Part shown: one piece after another, positions 16,230 to 24,334 of the stretch | Layout of the letters: the number at the start of each line of letters is the position of its first letter | How positions within the stretch are numbered: position 1 is the first letter of the stretch | Assembly (NCBI RefSeq): GCF_011068285.1 | Contig: NZ_CP049616.1 | Location: 4,112,001-4,176,000, forward strand | Reading direction: 5' to 3' | DNA length: 64,000 bases | Origin: Flagellimonas oceani | GTDB taxonomy: Bacteria; Bacteroidota; Bacteroidia; Flavobacteriales; Flavobacteriaceae | Program-made: the position numbers and the translations under genes | Notes under the pieces: generated by a model | Told to the model about the DNA's origin: nothing | Database searches by the model: none | What the model saw: only the letters and a program-made list of their open reading frames with translations

Positions 16230-17450
16230 TTAGACTATTTTGACGGCTATACGATGGCAAGCATTGTTCAGATACCCCTTCGGGTTCCAACCGGGCAATA
16301 CCATGGGCTGACTTTTTCCATTGGTGTCGGTTGCCCTTGCCCAAACTTCGTAGTAGCCCTTTTTGGGGAACGAAACAGTGGCGCTGAAGTGTTGCCATGC
16401 CAAACGGTTTGTAGGCTTTTTAAGGGAACAGCTCTGCCAAGTACTGCCAAAATCGATGGAATATTCCATTTTTGAAACCTCAAGTTCCCCGGCCCATGCA
16501 TGCCCATTGATTTTTAATGTTTCCCCTTCTTTGATGAGTGCCCCGCTTTTTGGGTAGGTGATCAAAGATTTTACCGGCATGGATTCTATGATGCACATAT
16601 CGGAGTCGGCAACTTTGCTGCCCGGAGCAACGGTCTCGCAAGGAACCCGGTAGGATGTACCGCCCATTTTTTCACCATCGTGCACTTTGTTCCGAATACT
16701 GATTCTATTGACCCATTTCCCCGATGTGGATGCGGGCCATCCGCCACATACCAACCGCAAGGGAAAACCGTGGGCCAAGGGAATATCTTCCCCGTTCATG
16801 GCAAATGCGAGTAAGGTTTCATCTTGTAGCGCTTTTTGAATTGGAACTCCCCTAGAGATTGGCTCCTTATTTGGATCGCCGCTCAAATGGGTGTCTGCGG
16901 CATGATAGCCGATATAAACCGCATCGGAATTGATTCCTGCATCTTCAAGAACATCACGAAGTCTTACTCCCGTCCATTCGGCGCAAGAAACCGCTCCCAC
17001 CGTCCATTGATTGCCTTTTGCGGGCGGATTGAACTCACTTCGTCCATTGCCGCCGCATTCCAAGGTCAACTGATAGGTGTGGTGTTGGAACTTATCTTTT
17101 AGATCTGCCAGGGAAAAGGTTTTTTTGTTTTTGACGGACTCACCATCCACCGTCAATGTCCATTGGGAAGCATCAATATTCTCAGGAATTCTACCATTGT
17201 TCCGAATGAACATGTATTTGTTCGGGGTAATGTCATCGTTCAACAAATGGGCCCTTGCCTCCATGTTCCAGGGCTTATCGTTCAAAACCACCATTTCCTT
17301 GTCCTTACTGAACATTTTGAACGGGTCCGGGTCCTGTAATCCCAATGGAATGTAATTTTTCGGCATCCGATGGCCAAAAACTATTTCCCCTCCCAAAACG
17401 GTAGCCATGGCAATTAAGGACATTCTATTTGTAAAATTTCTTCTGTTCAT
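16230..17450 (-). CDS. Sulfite oxidase/dehydrogenase-family molybdopterin enzyme (SorA-like)
   Basis: 406 residues. The start 'MNRRNFTNRMSLIAMATVLGG' is a twin-arginine-type signal followed by a hydrophobic stretch, so export in folded form is likely. The sulfite-oxidase Moco domain spans about 60-285, with the molybdenum-ligand Cys132 in 'LECGGNGRSEF' and 'HGFPLRLVCGGWPA'-type residues; the dimerisation Ig-like domain follows (about 295-406; 'INGHAWAGELEVSKMEYS'). It should oxidise sulfite to sulfate in the periplasm. Co-transcribed with the cytochrome and desaturase genes from a promoter shared, back to back, with the YeeE/YedE genes. Confidence 0.92.
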   Translation of the reverse strand: MNRRNFTNRMSLIAMATVLGGEIVFGHRMPKNYIPLGLQDPDPFKMFSKDKEMVVLNDKPWNMEARAHLLNDDITPNKYMFIRNNGRIPENIDASQWTLTVDGESVKNKKTFSLADLKDKFQHHTYQLTLECGGNGRSEFNPPAKGNQWTVGAVSCAEWTGVRLRDVLEDAGINSDAVYIGYHAADTHLSGDPNKEPISRGVPIQKALQDETLLAFAMNGEDIPLAHGFPLRLVCGGWPASTSGKWVNRISIRNKVHDGEKMGGTSYRVPCETVAPGSKVADSDMCIIESMPVKSLITYPKSGALIKEGETLKINGHAWAGELEVSKMEYSIDFGSTWQSCSLKKPTNRLAWQHFSATVSFPKKGYYEVWARATDTNGKSQPMVLPGWNPKGYLNNACHRIAVKIV

Positions 17451-17464
17451 GGGGTTATTGACCT

Positions 17465-17538
17465 TTAAAGTACGGTAAAGTTAAACAAGGCTTTGTAACT
17501 TAAGTAGCTTTGTGGCCAAATGAAATCATATTAATTTG
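17465..17538. promoter_or_regulatory. Shared divergent promoter with one candidate Crp/Fnr site
   Basis: The motif GTAAC-N4-GTAGC lies at 17495-17508 with a palindromic core ACTTAAGT. On the plus strand TTAATTTG begins 36 bases after the motif start (17531); on the minus strand TACTTTAA (17472-17465) begins 36 bases from the motif's other edge. One bound regulator could thus serve sorA and the transporter genes equally. Confidence 0.55.
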
Positions 17539-17555
17539 CATAAAACCTCACGAAA

Positions 17556-18113
17556 ATGCTTTATCAACCTTGGCCTTGGTATGTTGCCGGGCCCCTGATC
17601 GCCATTATTATGGCATTGCTCATTTTGATGGGCAAAAAATTTGGAATGTCCTCCAATTTAGAAACCTTCTGCTCCATTGGAGGTGCTGGAAAATTTACCG
17701 ATTACTTCAAAATTGATGTAAAATCCAAACGATGGAACCTATTGGTTGTCCTTGGTTCCGTAATTGGAGGGTTTTTGGGAGCGCACTGGCTCTCGCCCGA
17801 TCCAGCTGTCCATATTTCTGATGAAACCGTGACAAAACTGCAAGATCTTGGTTTTGATAGTGCAGGAAAAGCGTATCTGCCCACGGAACTTTTTAGTATG
17901 GAATCCTTGGCAGACCCAAAAGTATGGGTCATTTTGCTTGTGGCCGGTTTTTTGATTGGTTTTGGAACTCGATATGCCGGTGGATGTACCTCTGGCCATG
18001 CCATTTCCGGTTTGAGCAATCTACAGCGGCCTTCCTTGATTGCCGTAATCGGGTTTTTTATAGGTGGACTGATCATGGTCCACGTATTGTTTCCTTTAAT
18101 TTTTGCGAAATGA
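17556..18113 (+). CDS. YeeE/YedE-family transporter, first half (thiosulfate importer-like)
   Basis: 185 residues, several membrane segments. Family marks are 'ETFCSIGGAG' (Cys39) and 'TRYAGGCTSGHAISGLS'. In the full-length TsuA family the corresponding Cys residues line the path by which thiosulfate is handed through the membrane. Here the family is split in two genes; the second half begins within this stop codon (ATGA overlap). With sulfite- and persulfide-oxidising enzymes around it, thiosulfate or another sulfane compound is the likely cargo (inference). Confidence 0.88.
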   Translation: MLYQPWPWYVAGPLIAIIMALLILMGKKFGMSSNLETFCSIGGAGKFTDYFKIDVKSKRWNLLVVLGSVIGGFLGAHWLSPDPAVHISDETVTKLQDLGFDSAGKAYLPTELFSMESLADPKVWVILLVAGFLIGFGTRYAGGCTSGHAISGLSNLQRPSLIAVIGFFIGGLIMVHVLFPLIFAK

Positions 18114-18523
18114 AGAATGTAGTATATGTCATATTGGGAACATTTTTGGGAATTGTGCTCTACAAATCAGAAGCTGCATCTTGGTTTAGGATCTACGAAA
18201 TGTTCCAGTTCGATTCTTTCCATATGTACGGCATCATTGGCTCCGCTTTGGCCGTTGGGACAGTTTTGGTCCTTTTGATCAAAAAGGGCAGGATAAAATC
18301 TTTTTCAGGAGAAATCATCAGCATACCCGACAAGGAAAAGTCGTTTGCCCGATATATTTTGGGCGGCACCTTATTTGGATTGGGATGGGCCTTGGCAGGT
18401 GCATGTCCCGGACCCATATATATTTTAGTGGGCGCCGGCTACTGGCCCATAATCATAGTGTTGATCGGAGCGGTATTGGGAGCTCTTGTCTATGGTATTG
18501 TAAGGGGCAAATTGCCCCATTAA
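18110..18523 (+). CDS. YeeE/YedE-family transporter, second half (DUF6691-like)
   Basis: 137 residues from the ATG at 18110, whose last bases form the preceding stop (ATGA). Four hydrophobic segments and the family motif 'GLGWALAGACPGPIYILVGAG' with the conserved Cys. A longer in-frame version from 17924 would overlap the first half by 190 bases and reads as nonsense there. It should pair with the first half to make one transporter. Confidence 0.87.
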   Translation: MKNVVYVILGTFLGIVLYKSEAASWFRIYEMFQFDSFHMYGIIGSALAVGTVLVLLIKKGRIKSFSGEIISIPDKEKSFARYILGGTLFGLGWALAGACPGPIYILVGAGYWPIIIVLIGAVLGALVYGIVRGKLPH

Positions 18524-18626
18524 AGTTAGCTTAACGGGATATTTGGGCAAGACAACGAAAAATGAATGGTTGGTAGCGGCCCAGCGTATAGTTTTGATAA
18601 CCCCAAACTTACGTAATAGTATCTAC

Positions 18627-19031
18627 ATGAAGTTAACTACGTTTATCATAGACGATGACTTGGTGTCGCAATTTGCGACTCGTTACTGCATACAGCAATC
18701 CAACGGTAATTTTGATATTGTTACCTGCTCCAGTGGAGAGGAGGGCATACGGGCCTGTTTTAATTCGATAGACAATTATAATAGATTGCCGGATATTATT
18801 TTTTTGGACCTTGTTATGGATGGTATGAACGGATGGGATTTTCTGGAAAATCTGAAAAATTTGTTCAAAGGGCACCAACTTCCGAGCGTTTATGTGCTTT
18901 CTGCCTTTACCAATGCATCGGACAGGGCCATTGCAAAGAAAAATGGTCTTATTTCCGGTTATGTGGACAAACCGCTATCCCGTTCCTATTTGTCCAAGAT
19001 CTTAAAAGAGGAGGAGGAAAAAAGATCATAA
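18627..19031 (+). CDS. Single-domain (CheY-like) response regulator
   Basis: 134 residues from the ATG at 18627: 'MKLTTFIIDDDLVSQ' is the typical acidic start. The phospho-acceptor is the Asp in 'IIFLDLVMDGMNGWDF', followed by 'VYVLSAFTNASDRA' (Thr/Ser switch) and 'GYVDKPLSRSY' (conserved Lys). No output domain is attached. The upstream in-frame extension to 18543 is not receiver-like. The partner kinase is not in the window. Confidence 0.88.
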   Translation: MKLTTFIIDDDLVSQFATRYCIQQSNGNFDIVTCSSGEEGIRACFNSIDNYNRLPDIIFLDLVMDGMNGWDFLENLKNLFKGHQLPSVYVLSAFTNASDRAIAKKNGLISGYVDKPLSRSYLSKILKEEEEKRS

Positions 19032-19120
19032 TCCTACTTTCCGTTTATTGCTACAATTTGATAGGGGTGATTGCAAAAAATCCATCAAAAACGCTATTTT
19101 TGCAGTCCATTTTATGGAAT

Positions 19121-19192
19121 GGCCCCGTAGTTCAATGGATAGAATAGAAGTTTCCTAAACTTTAGATGCAAGTTCGATTCTTGCCGGGGCTA
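19121..19192 (+). tRNA. tRNA-Arg (anticodon CCT)
   Basis: A full cloverleaf can be drawn: acceptor GGCCCCG (19121-19127) with CGGGGCT (one G-U), D stem GTTC/GAAT, anticodon stem GAAGT/ACTTT with loop TTCCTAA (anticodon CCT), T stem GCAAG/CTTGC with loop TTCGATT and discriminator A at 19192. CCA is not encoded. Its 3' end is the left attachment site of the island that follows. Confidence 0.93.
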
Positions 19193-19198
19193 CTTTTT
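19176..19198 (+). repeat. Left attachment site (attL) at the tRNA-Arg 3' end
   Basis: 23 bases from the T-loop to the T-run after the tRNA recur at 26707-26729 with a single mismatch (19181 T, 26712 A); the last 17 bases (19182-19198) are identical. The tRNA stays intact on this side. Confidence 0.85.
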
Positions 19199-19292
19199 GA
19201 CTTCCGAATGATTCAATAAATCATTAAATAAATGAAAATCAGACATTTAATATTTTTTGATTTCAATTGAATTCCTTTGATTTCGGCTTTTA

Positions 19293-19316
19293 GAGTTCAC
19301 AAATCGTCAACATTTT
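19293..19316 (+). repeat. Left internal end repeat of the island (arm-site candidate)
   Basis: A 24-base word recurs in the same orientation at 26636-26659 with one mismatch. It lies about 95 bases inside attL. A second shared word, ATTTGACTTTCGTC at 19379-19392, is present inverted at 26613-26626. Confidence 0.7.
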
Positions 19317-19423
19317 TCAAGTTGCTATTTTAATTTAAGTAATTAAAATTCAGTAATTTAGTCGTCATACTTGATTTGATTTGACTTTCGTCTTCGTCAA
19401 CGTTTAACAAAAAGAAGACAATT

Positions 19424-20689
19424 ATGAGGTCAAATTCCACTTTTTCCGTCCTGTTTTGGCTTTATTCCGGTAGGTCAAAAAATGGCAAAGCCCCTATTTA
19501 TGCCAGGATTTCTGTCAATGGAAAAAAGCTCAACATCAGTTTAAAGCGAAGAATCCAAATCAATGAATGGGATTCAAACAAGCAGCGTGTAAAAACTTCT
19601 TCTATTCATGCTAAATCAACCAACCAATATCTTGATGAGTTCTACTCCGGTCTTTTCCATGCATATCAGCAATTACGCATAGAGGGAAAGCACATCACCC
19701 CTCATAGTGTAAAGGCCAGATTTATGGATGAGGAAGTGGAAAATCAACATTTTACCATGAGGGACTTGGTGTCCTACCATAATTCCAATATGTTTCCCAA
19801 GCTACATTGGAATACCTCAAGATTATATCTCACCAGTCAGAAGTATATCTTTTTGTTTTTGAAGAAAAAATTAAAGAAAGAAGATATCCGACTTGATGAA
19901 TTGAACTATAAGTTCATCCTTGACTTTGAAAATTTTCTTCGCAGGCATAAACCCAATCACTACCAACAACAAATTGGTAACAACGCTGTGATGAAGCATA
20001 TTCAAAGATTACGGAAAATGGTCTCTCTGGCATATCGACTGGAGTGGATAGATAAAGACCCTTTTAGACAGTTTAAGCAGAGATTGACTCCTACGAATAG
20101 AGAGTATCTTGGTTCCGAGGAACTTCAAGCGATTGAAGAGCTCAAACTTGATAGCAATCGGCTGAAAACCGTCAGAGATCTTTTTGTGTTCAGTTGCTAT
20201 ACAGGGGTATGTTATACGGATTTAATGCTTTTAACGGAAGATAATGTGGTCATGGGCATAGACAAAAAATATTGGATAATTACAAAAAGACAGAAGACCC
20301 ATAACCCGGTCAAAATACCACTTTTAAAAAAAGCTCTTGACTTGATTGAACTTTATAAAGATACTAGGTCTATCATTAACAACACTTTGTTTCCAAGAAT
20401 CTCCAACCAAAAGATGAACGCTTATTTGAAAGAGATTGCAAGTGAAGCAAAAATCAAAAAGAATTTGACATTTCATATGGCAAGGCACACGTTCGCCACG
20501 ACAGTTACCTTGACCAATGGTGTACCCATAGAAACCATTTCAAAAATGTTGGGACATCGAAAACTTACCACCACCCAGATTTATGCAAAGGTGTTGGAAA
20601 GGAAGGTTGGTGAGGATATGGAGATTTTGAGAAGCAAATTGGAAACGTCAATTGAGTCAGATCTAAAAAAGAAATCGAATGAATCATAG
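19424..20689 (+). CDS. Tyrosine site-specific integrase (Bacteroidota phage-integrase SAM-like type)
   Basis: 421 residues: an Arm-type N-terminal domain (about 5-95; 'VLFWLYSGRSKNGKAPIYARI'), SAM-like core-binding domain (about 105-215) and catalytic domain (about 230-405). Catalytic residues seen: Lys of 'TKRQKTHNPVKIPL', 'HMARHTFAT' (H-x-x-R), 'LGHRK' and Tyr of 'TTQIYAKV'. Where most tyrosine recombinases have Arg in box I, this reads 'CYTGVCYTDL', i.e. Cys; the CTnDOT integrase group also lacks that Arg (it has Ser), so this need not mean loss of function. It should recombine the att sites around the island. Confidence 0.93.
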   Translation: MRSNSTFSVLFWLYSGRSKNGKAPIYARISVNGKKLNISLKRRIQINEWDSNKQRVKTSSIHAKSTNQYLDEFYSGLFHAYQQLRIEGKHITPHSVKARFMDEEVENQHFTMRDLVSYHNSNMFPKLHWNTSRLYLTSQKYIFLFLKKKLKKEDIRLDELNYKFILDFENFLRRHKPNHYQQQIGNNAVMKHIQRLRKMVSLAYRLEWIDKDPFRQFKQRLTPTNREYLGSEELQAIEELKLDSNRLKTVRDLFVFSCYTGVCYTDLMLLTEDNVVMGIDKKYWIITKRQKTHNPVKIPLLKKALDLIELYKDTRSIINNTLFPRISNQKMNAYLKEIASEAKIKKNLTFHMARHTFATTVTLTNGVPIETISKMLGHRKLTTTQIYAKVLERKVGEDMEILRSKLETSIESDLKKKSNES

Positions 20690-21429
20690 TGAAACGCTGA
20701 AACTTTAAATTCTTATCTCTAACTTTTGCGCTTGGTTCCTATCGGTTTTTTGTAGTGTTTAGGAAGATAAGTTTAATCAACATCTCCTAATAAACAAAAC
20801 CACTGAATTTATTGTTACTCTATACACCAAAGAAAGGTATTTGGGTTTTCACGCACGCGTGAAAAAACGAATAGCAAGAGGGTGATGCGCAAATTGCGCC
20901 ATCACGGTTGTTTTCAGGTATTCAACAAGTTGAAAACCAGTTAATTAAAATGGTTTTGGAATACTATGCAAAAATTGGGGCTACAGTAGAGTTTTCCGAA
21001 ATCTACAGTAAACCCTTTGGCAGGCCCAGTAAACACTAGAAATTTTTGACGAAAAAATTGACTCAATTTCACTAAAAAACAAAATCGCACCTATGGAAAA
21101 GCAATCTAAAGCTTAAAATAACGGAATGGAGATTGGAACGATATAAAATTGAGGCCAACAGACCATTGGATCACTTCGAATGATGAGAAGAGTATACCGG
21201 ATTAATAGATAAAATTGCCTCGCTCAGTAAGGTTAGTTTGGCAAGATTTGGGGCTTGCAGCACTCCACTGCGTTGCGTTCGCCATTATATCGATTTCTGA
21301 TTTATGAGAGGTTTTTTCAACCACCATTTTATTGAACTTTCAACCTTAAACAAGTTTACTGATTTTAAAGAGTTTACTTTTTCCGTACACTTAAATAGTT
21401 TACCTTATATACCCTTTTTTACCCCTAAG
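20690..21429. other. 740-base non-coding stretch with three successive hairpins
   Basis: Between integrase and serine recombinase. Three inverted repeats in 92 bases: TTTTCACGC/GCGTGAAAA (20846-20865), GTGATGCGCA/TGCGC-ATCAC with one bulge (20882-20905) and GTTTTCA/TGAAAAC (20910-20937). None is followed by a T-run. A 29-codon ORF at 20950-21039 (ends PFGRPSKH) may be a relic; no longer protein is supported. Confidence 0.6.
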
Positions 21430-22101
21430 ATGAAGTTTGGTTATGCAAGAGTGAGCACAAAATCACAGAAACACGATTTGCAGGTGGATGCCTTTCTCAA
21501 GGAAGGTATCAAACCCAAGAACATCTATGCCGATATTTCATCAGGGGCAATAGCTGAACGAAAGGGACTCGATGAACTTTTATCCATTTTACGTGAAGGC
21601 GATACACTTGTAGTCTGGAAACTAGACCGAATCGCCAGAAGCCTTTCTCACTTGACCAAACTCATCGAGGATTTTGAGCGCAAGGGCATCCATTTCAAGA
21701 GCATTCAGGAAAGTTTTATTGATACCACATCCCCTCATGGAAGGTTCATCTTTAACCTTTTTGCATCTGTTGCCCAATTGGAAAGGGACATCATCATTGA
21801 ACGTACACGGGCAGGAATGGAAAGCTCAAGAAGACGAGGATTGAAAATTGGTCGTAAGCCTGGTCTCAGTAAACAGGCATTGAACAAAGCTATGTTGGCC
21901 GAACGATACTACAGGGACAACAAGTTGAGCATTGAGGAGATAATGAAACTCATTGATGTTGGTTCTAAAAAGACCCTCTATAAATATTTGGCGTACCAAG
22001 GCAGAAGAAAGTGTATTGAATGTGGAAATCTGTTTTGGGACAAGAAACAAGCTTTGGGTAAAGCCTATTGCAAAAAGCACAAGAAGAAAATCAACAGTTA
22101 A
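21430..22101 (+). CDS. Serine recombinase (resolvase/invertase family) with C-terminal zinc-ribbon-like tail
   Basis: 223 residues from the ATG at 21430, chosen because 'MKFGYARVSTKSQKHDLQ' is the family start; the upstream extension to 21304 is not resolvase-like. Catalytic Ser is in 'ARVST' (Ser9 or so), with 'VWKLDRIARSLSHL' and 'ASVAQLERDIIIERTRAG' (Arg/Glu motifs) and an HTH around 145-190 ('LSIEEIMKLIDVGSKKTLYKYL'). After it comes 'CIECGNLFWDKK...YCKKH', a C-x2-C...C-x2-H set not usual for small resolvases. It could invert or resolve DNA inside the island, possibly at the repeats beside the cargo genes (inference). Confidence 0.9.
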   Translation: MKFGYARVSTKSQKHDLQVDAFLKEGIKPKNIYADISSGAIAERKGLDELLSILREGDTLVVWKLDRIARSLSHLTKLIEDFERKGIHFKSIQESFIDTTSPHGRFIFNLFASVAQLERDIIIERTRAGMESSRRRGLKIGRKPGLSKQALNKAMLAERYYRDNKLSIEEIMKLIDVGSKKTLYKYLAYQGRRKCIECGNLFWDKKQALGKAYCKKHKKKINS

Positions 22102-22177
22102 CAATTATTTGATTTGCAATAATATATGTACTTTAAAGCTTTATAAGCACTAAACCATAATCCAATCTAAAGACCAA

Positions 22178-23320
22178 ATGCGACATTTCTTTTTAAAATT
22201 CTCGATAATTTTCTTTTCATCTATCTCAATGTATTCACAAGCCCTGGATACACTTGTGGACATTGGCGGTTATAAAATGCATTTCAACATACTGAAAGGA
22301 ACGGGAACTCCTATTCTTTTTGAAGCTGGAGGGGGAAATGATGGTTCCGTTTGGAACGATGTATTAGGCAAAATATATAAAGTTACGGGTACAACATTAA
22401 TCACCTATGACCGGTCTGGGTTTGGAAACAGTGAATTAAACCCTAATCTAAAAAAGGATTCGGATTTTGGAATTTTAAATGGAATAAAAGAACTCGATAC
22501 AGGTCTCTCAAGACTGGGTTTTAACAATGAAATTATTCTTGTTTCCCATTCCTACGGTGGGTTGTATAATCTGTTGTACACTAATAAGCATCCTGAAAAA
22601 GTCAAATCGGTCGTTTTGATTGATGCAACTCCCCCTGATTTTTGGAATGAGGAATTCCTTGCCATGAGAGATCAAAATGTAGATATTAACTCCATACCTA
22701 AGCCTTCGGGAGACTACTATTTAAATGTGAATTTCAATGAAACAATGCGATACGTAAGAAACCTTGATTTTCAGGAGAATATACCTATTTTGAATATTTT
22801 CCCTGAAAATTCCTTCCCAGGTTTTCCCGAGGTACTTTCAAAGAGGTGGAGAAAACTTCACGAGGAACTTGGTGACCATAAGGACAATGTAACCAACATT
22901 GTTGCCAAAGGAAGTGGTCATGCTGTATTCCAAGATAACCCGGGATTAATAATCAATGCTATTATCAAAGCTTACTCAAGAACATTGGACAATGAACAAC
23001 AAGATGAACTTTTACAAAAGGCCCTCGACAATGCCATGGAATTGTCAATTGAAGCTAAGGAGAATAATCGTTCAGAACAGGATTTGAATGCATTGGGATA
23101 TTCATTTTTGGGAAATGAAGAATTGGATAAGGCTTTAGAAGTTTTCAAATTAACTACAATCTTATTTCCGGATAGTTTCAATGCATACGATAGTTATGGT
23201 GAAGCTTTAATGAAATCAAATCGAAAAGAAGAAGCAATCAAAATGTATGAAAAATCTATAGAATTGAATCCGAAAAATGAAAATGGAAGGAAAATGTTGA
23301 TGCAATTAAAACAAGAATAA
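22178..23320 (+). CDS. Secreted alpha/beta hydrolase with C-terminal TPR repeats
   Basis: 380 residues: signal peptide (1-20, ending SMYSQ), alpha/beta hydrolase (about 25-270) with oxyanion-hole 'FEAGGGNDGSVW', nucleophile Ser in 'LVSHSYGGLYN', Asp in 'VVLIDATPPDFW' region and His of 'KGSGHAVFQDNP'. Residues about 280-378 are TPR-like helices ('FPDSFNAYDSYGEALMKSNRKEEAIKMYEKSIELNPKN' region), a tail often found on flavobacterial beta-lactamase-like and hydrolase proteins. The substrate is unknown. First cargo gene of the island; a shared 16-mer follows at 23367. Confidence 0.88.
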   Translation: MRHFFLKFSIIFFSSISMYSQALDTLVDIGGYKMHFNILKGTGTPILFEAGGGNDGSVWNDVLGKIYKVTGTTLITYDRSGFGNSELNPNLKKDSDFGILNGIKELDTGLSRLGFNNEIILVSHSYGGLYNLLYTNKHPEKVKSVVLIDATPPDFWNEEFLAMRDQNVDINSIPKPSGDYYLNVNFNETMRYVRNLDFQENIPILNIFPENSFPGFPEVLSKRWRKLHEELGDHKDNVTNIVAKGSGHAVFQDNPGLIINAIIKAYSRTLDNEQQDELLQKALDNAMELSIEAKENNRSEQDLNALGYSFLGNEELDKALEVFKLTTILFPDSFNAYDSYGEALMKSNRKEEAIKMYEKSIELNPKNENGRKMLMQLKQE

Positions 23321-23366
23321 AAATGTACCGCATATTTTGAAAAACAATTGCCCTTTATCCTGAAAA

Positions 23367-23382
23367 AGTCCAAATAAACGAT
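23367..23382 (+). repeat. Island 16-mer, copy 1
   Basis: AGTCCAAATAAACGAT, 46 bases after the hydrolase stop. Copies 2 and 3 (24027, 26545) differ at one base. A small AT hairpin ATTAG/CTAAT follows at 23396-23408. Confidence 0.7.
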
Positions 23383-23454
23383 ATCCACTCCAATGATTAG
23401 ATTCTAATTTAGTATAATATATGCATTTTAGTGCACAGCTTAAGAGTAAGCAAA

Positions 23455-23997
23455 ATGACTGAACTTCAAACCCTTATCAAACAAACTGAAAATGCATTTG
23501 AGTGGACAAACAAATTGATTGTTTCTGTTCCAATGGACAAATGGGATATCATGGCCGATGGAATTGAGTCAAATGTAAGCTGGCAGGTCGGGCATCAAAT
23601 AATCAGTATTTATTACCATACGATAATGACGACGGTAGGACACATTTCCGAATTGATTGAAAACCTTGATTTACGTCTATATACCGAAATCTGTAACTAT
23701 AATACTTTTGCAAGTGATATGGTTGGAAAAACGGATTCCAATCAGTTATTGGAGCATTTAAAACTTATGCAGGAAAAATCTTTGGCAGTAATTAGTTCCT
23801 TATCAGAAAATGATTTACAGAATGCTGTTGAACCAACTAAAGTTCCACACCCGGTAGCCAAAACTAAATTTGATGCTATTGACTGGAATATTAAGCATAC
23901 GATGTGGCATTGCGGGCAAATTGCGACCATAAAACGGATTGTTGATAATTCATTCGATTATGGGATTAAAAGACCTAAAAAAGAGGAAAATAAATAG
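23455..23997 (+). CDS. DinB-family (DfsB-like four-helix) protein
   Basis: 180 residues from the ATG at 23455; the GTG at 23431 adds eight residues that look untranslated. A four-helix DinB fold is suggested by 'WQVGHQIISIYYHT' (first metal His), 'DLQNAVEPTKVPHPVAKTKFDAI' and 'NIKHTMWHCGQIATIKRIV' (the H-x3-H metal pair near the C-terminus). The family includes thiol-dependent S-transferases with bacillithiol or similar cofactors, and many members of unknown role. Second cargo gene of the island. Confidence 0.85.
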   Translation: MTELQTLIKQTENAFEWTNKLIVSVPMDKWDIMADGIESNVSWQVGHQIISIYYHTIMTTVGHISELIENLDLRLYTEICNYNTFASDMVGKTDSNQLLEHLKLMQEKSLAVISSLSENDLQNAVEPTKVPHPVAKTKFDAIDWNIKHTMWHCGQIATIKRIVDNSFDYGIKRPKKEENK

Positions 23998-24334
23998 TTG
24001 TACAATTAAAGAACTAGGTTGACCCAAGTTCAAATAAACGATTGCCAGTGAACAAAATTAAATTTTAATCAATTGTTGGATTCTTAAATAATTACCCCAA
24101 TATTTCAGGTTCACTTATGCTAATCATTGGAGCGGCATGGATGTACTTAAAGTGGTGCGTTAAAAACAACCATTCACACATGGTCATCCCTTAAATTGCT
24201 GTTAACCTTTCTCAATCCTATTCGGATTTTTCTATTTTTAAAGTGCTACATATCAAGTGGCAATCTCCCCCAACAGTATCCAATAGCATTTAAAATGGAA
24301 ATCTTTTCTACACCTAAACACTAAAAAACCATAA
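23998..24334. other. 337-base gap with island 16-mer copy 2 and a possible gene relic
   Basis: Holds the second 16-mer (24027-24042) followed by the AT hairpin AAAATT/AATTTT (24054-24066). A 25-codon ORF at 24118-24195 ('MLIIGAAWMYLKWC...') looks like the end of a membrane protein and may be a deleted cargo gene. Otherwise nothing supportable. Confidence 0.5.
24027..24042 (+). repeat. Island 16-mer, copy 2
   Basis: AGTTCAAATAAACGAT, 29 bases after the DinB-like stop, identical to copy 3 and one base from copy 1. Confidence 0.7.

Noticed and set aside
17924..18109. N-terminal extension of the second YeeE/YedE half
   Set aside because: The extension is the first half read in another frame; the ATGA junction at 18110 is the natural start.
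20950..21039. 29-codon ORF between the recombinase genes
   Set aside because: Too short and without upstream signal; possibly a relic, not annotated as a gene.
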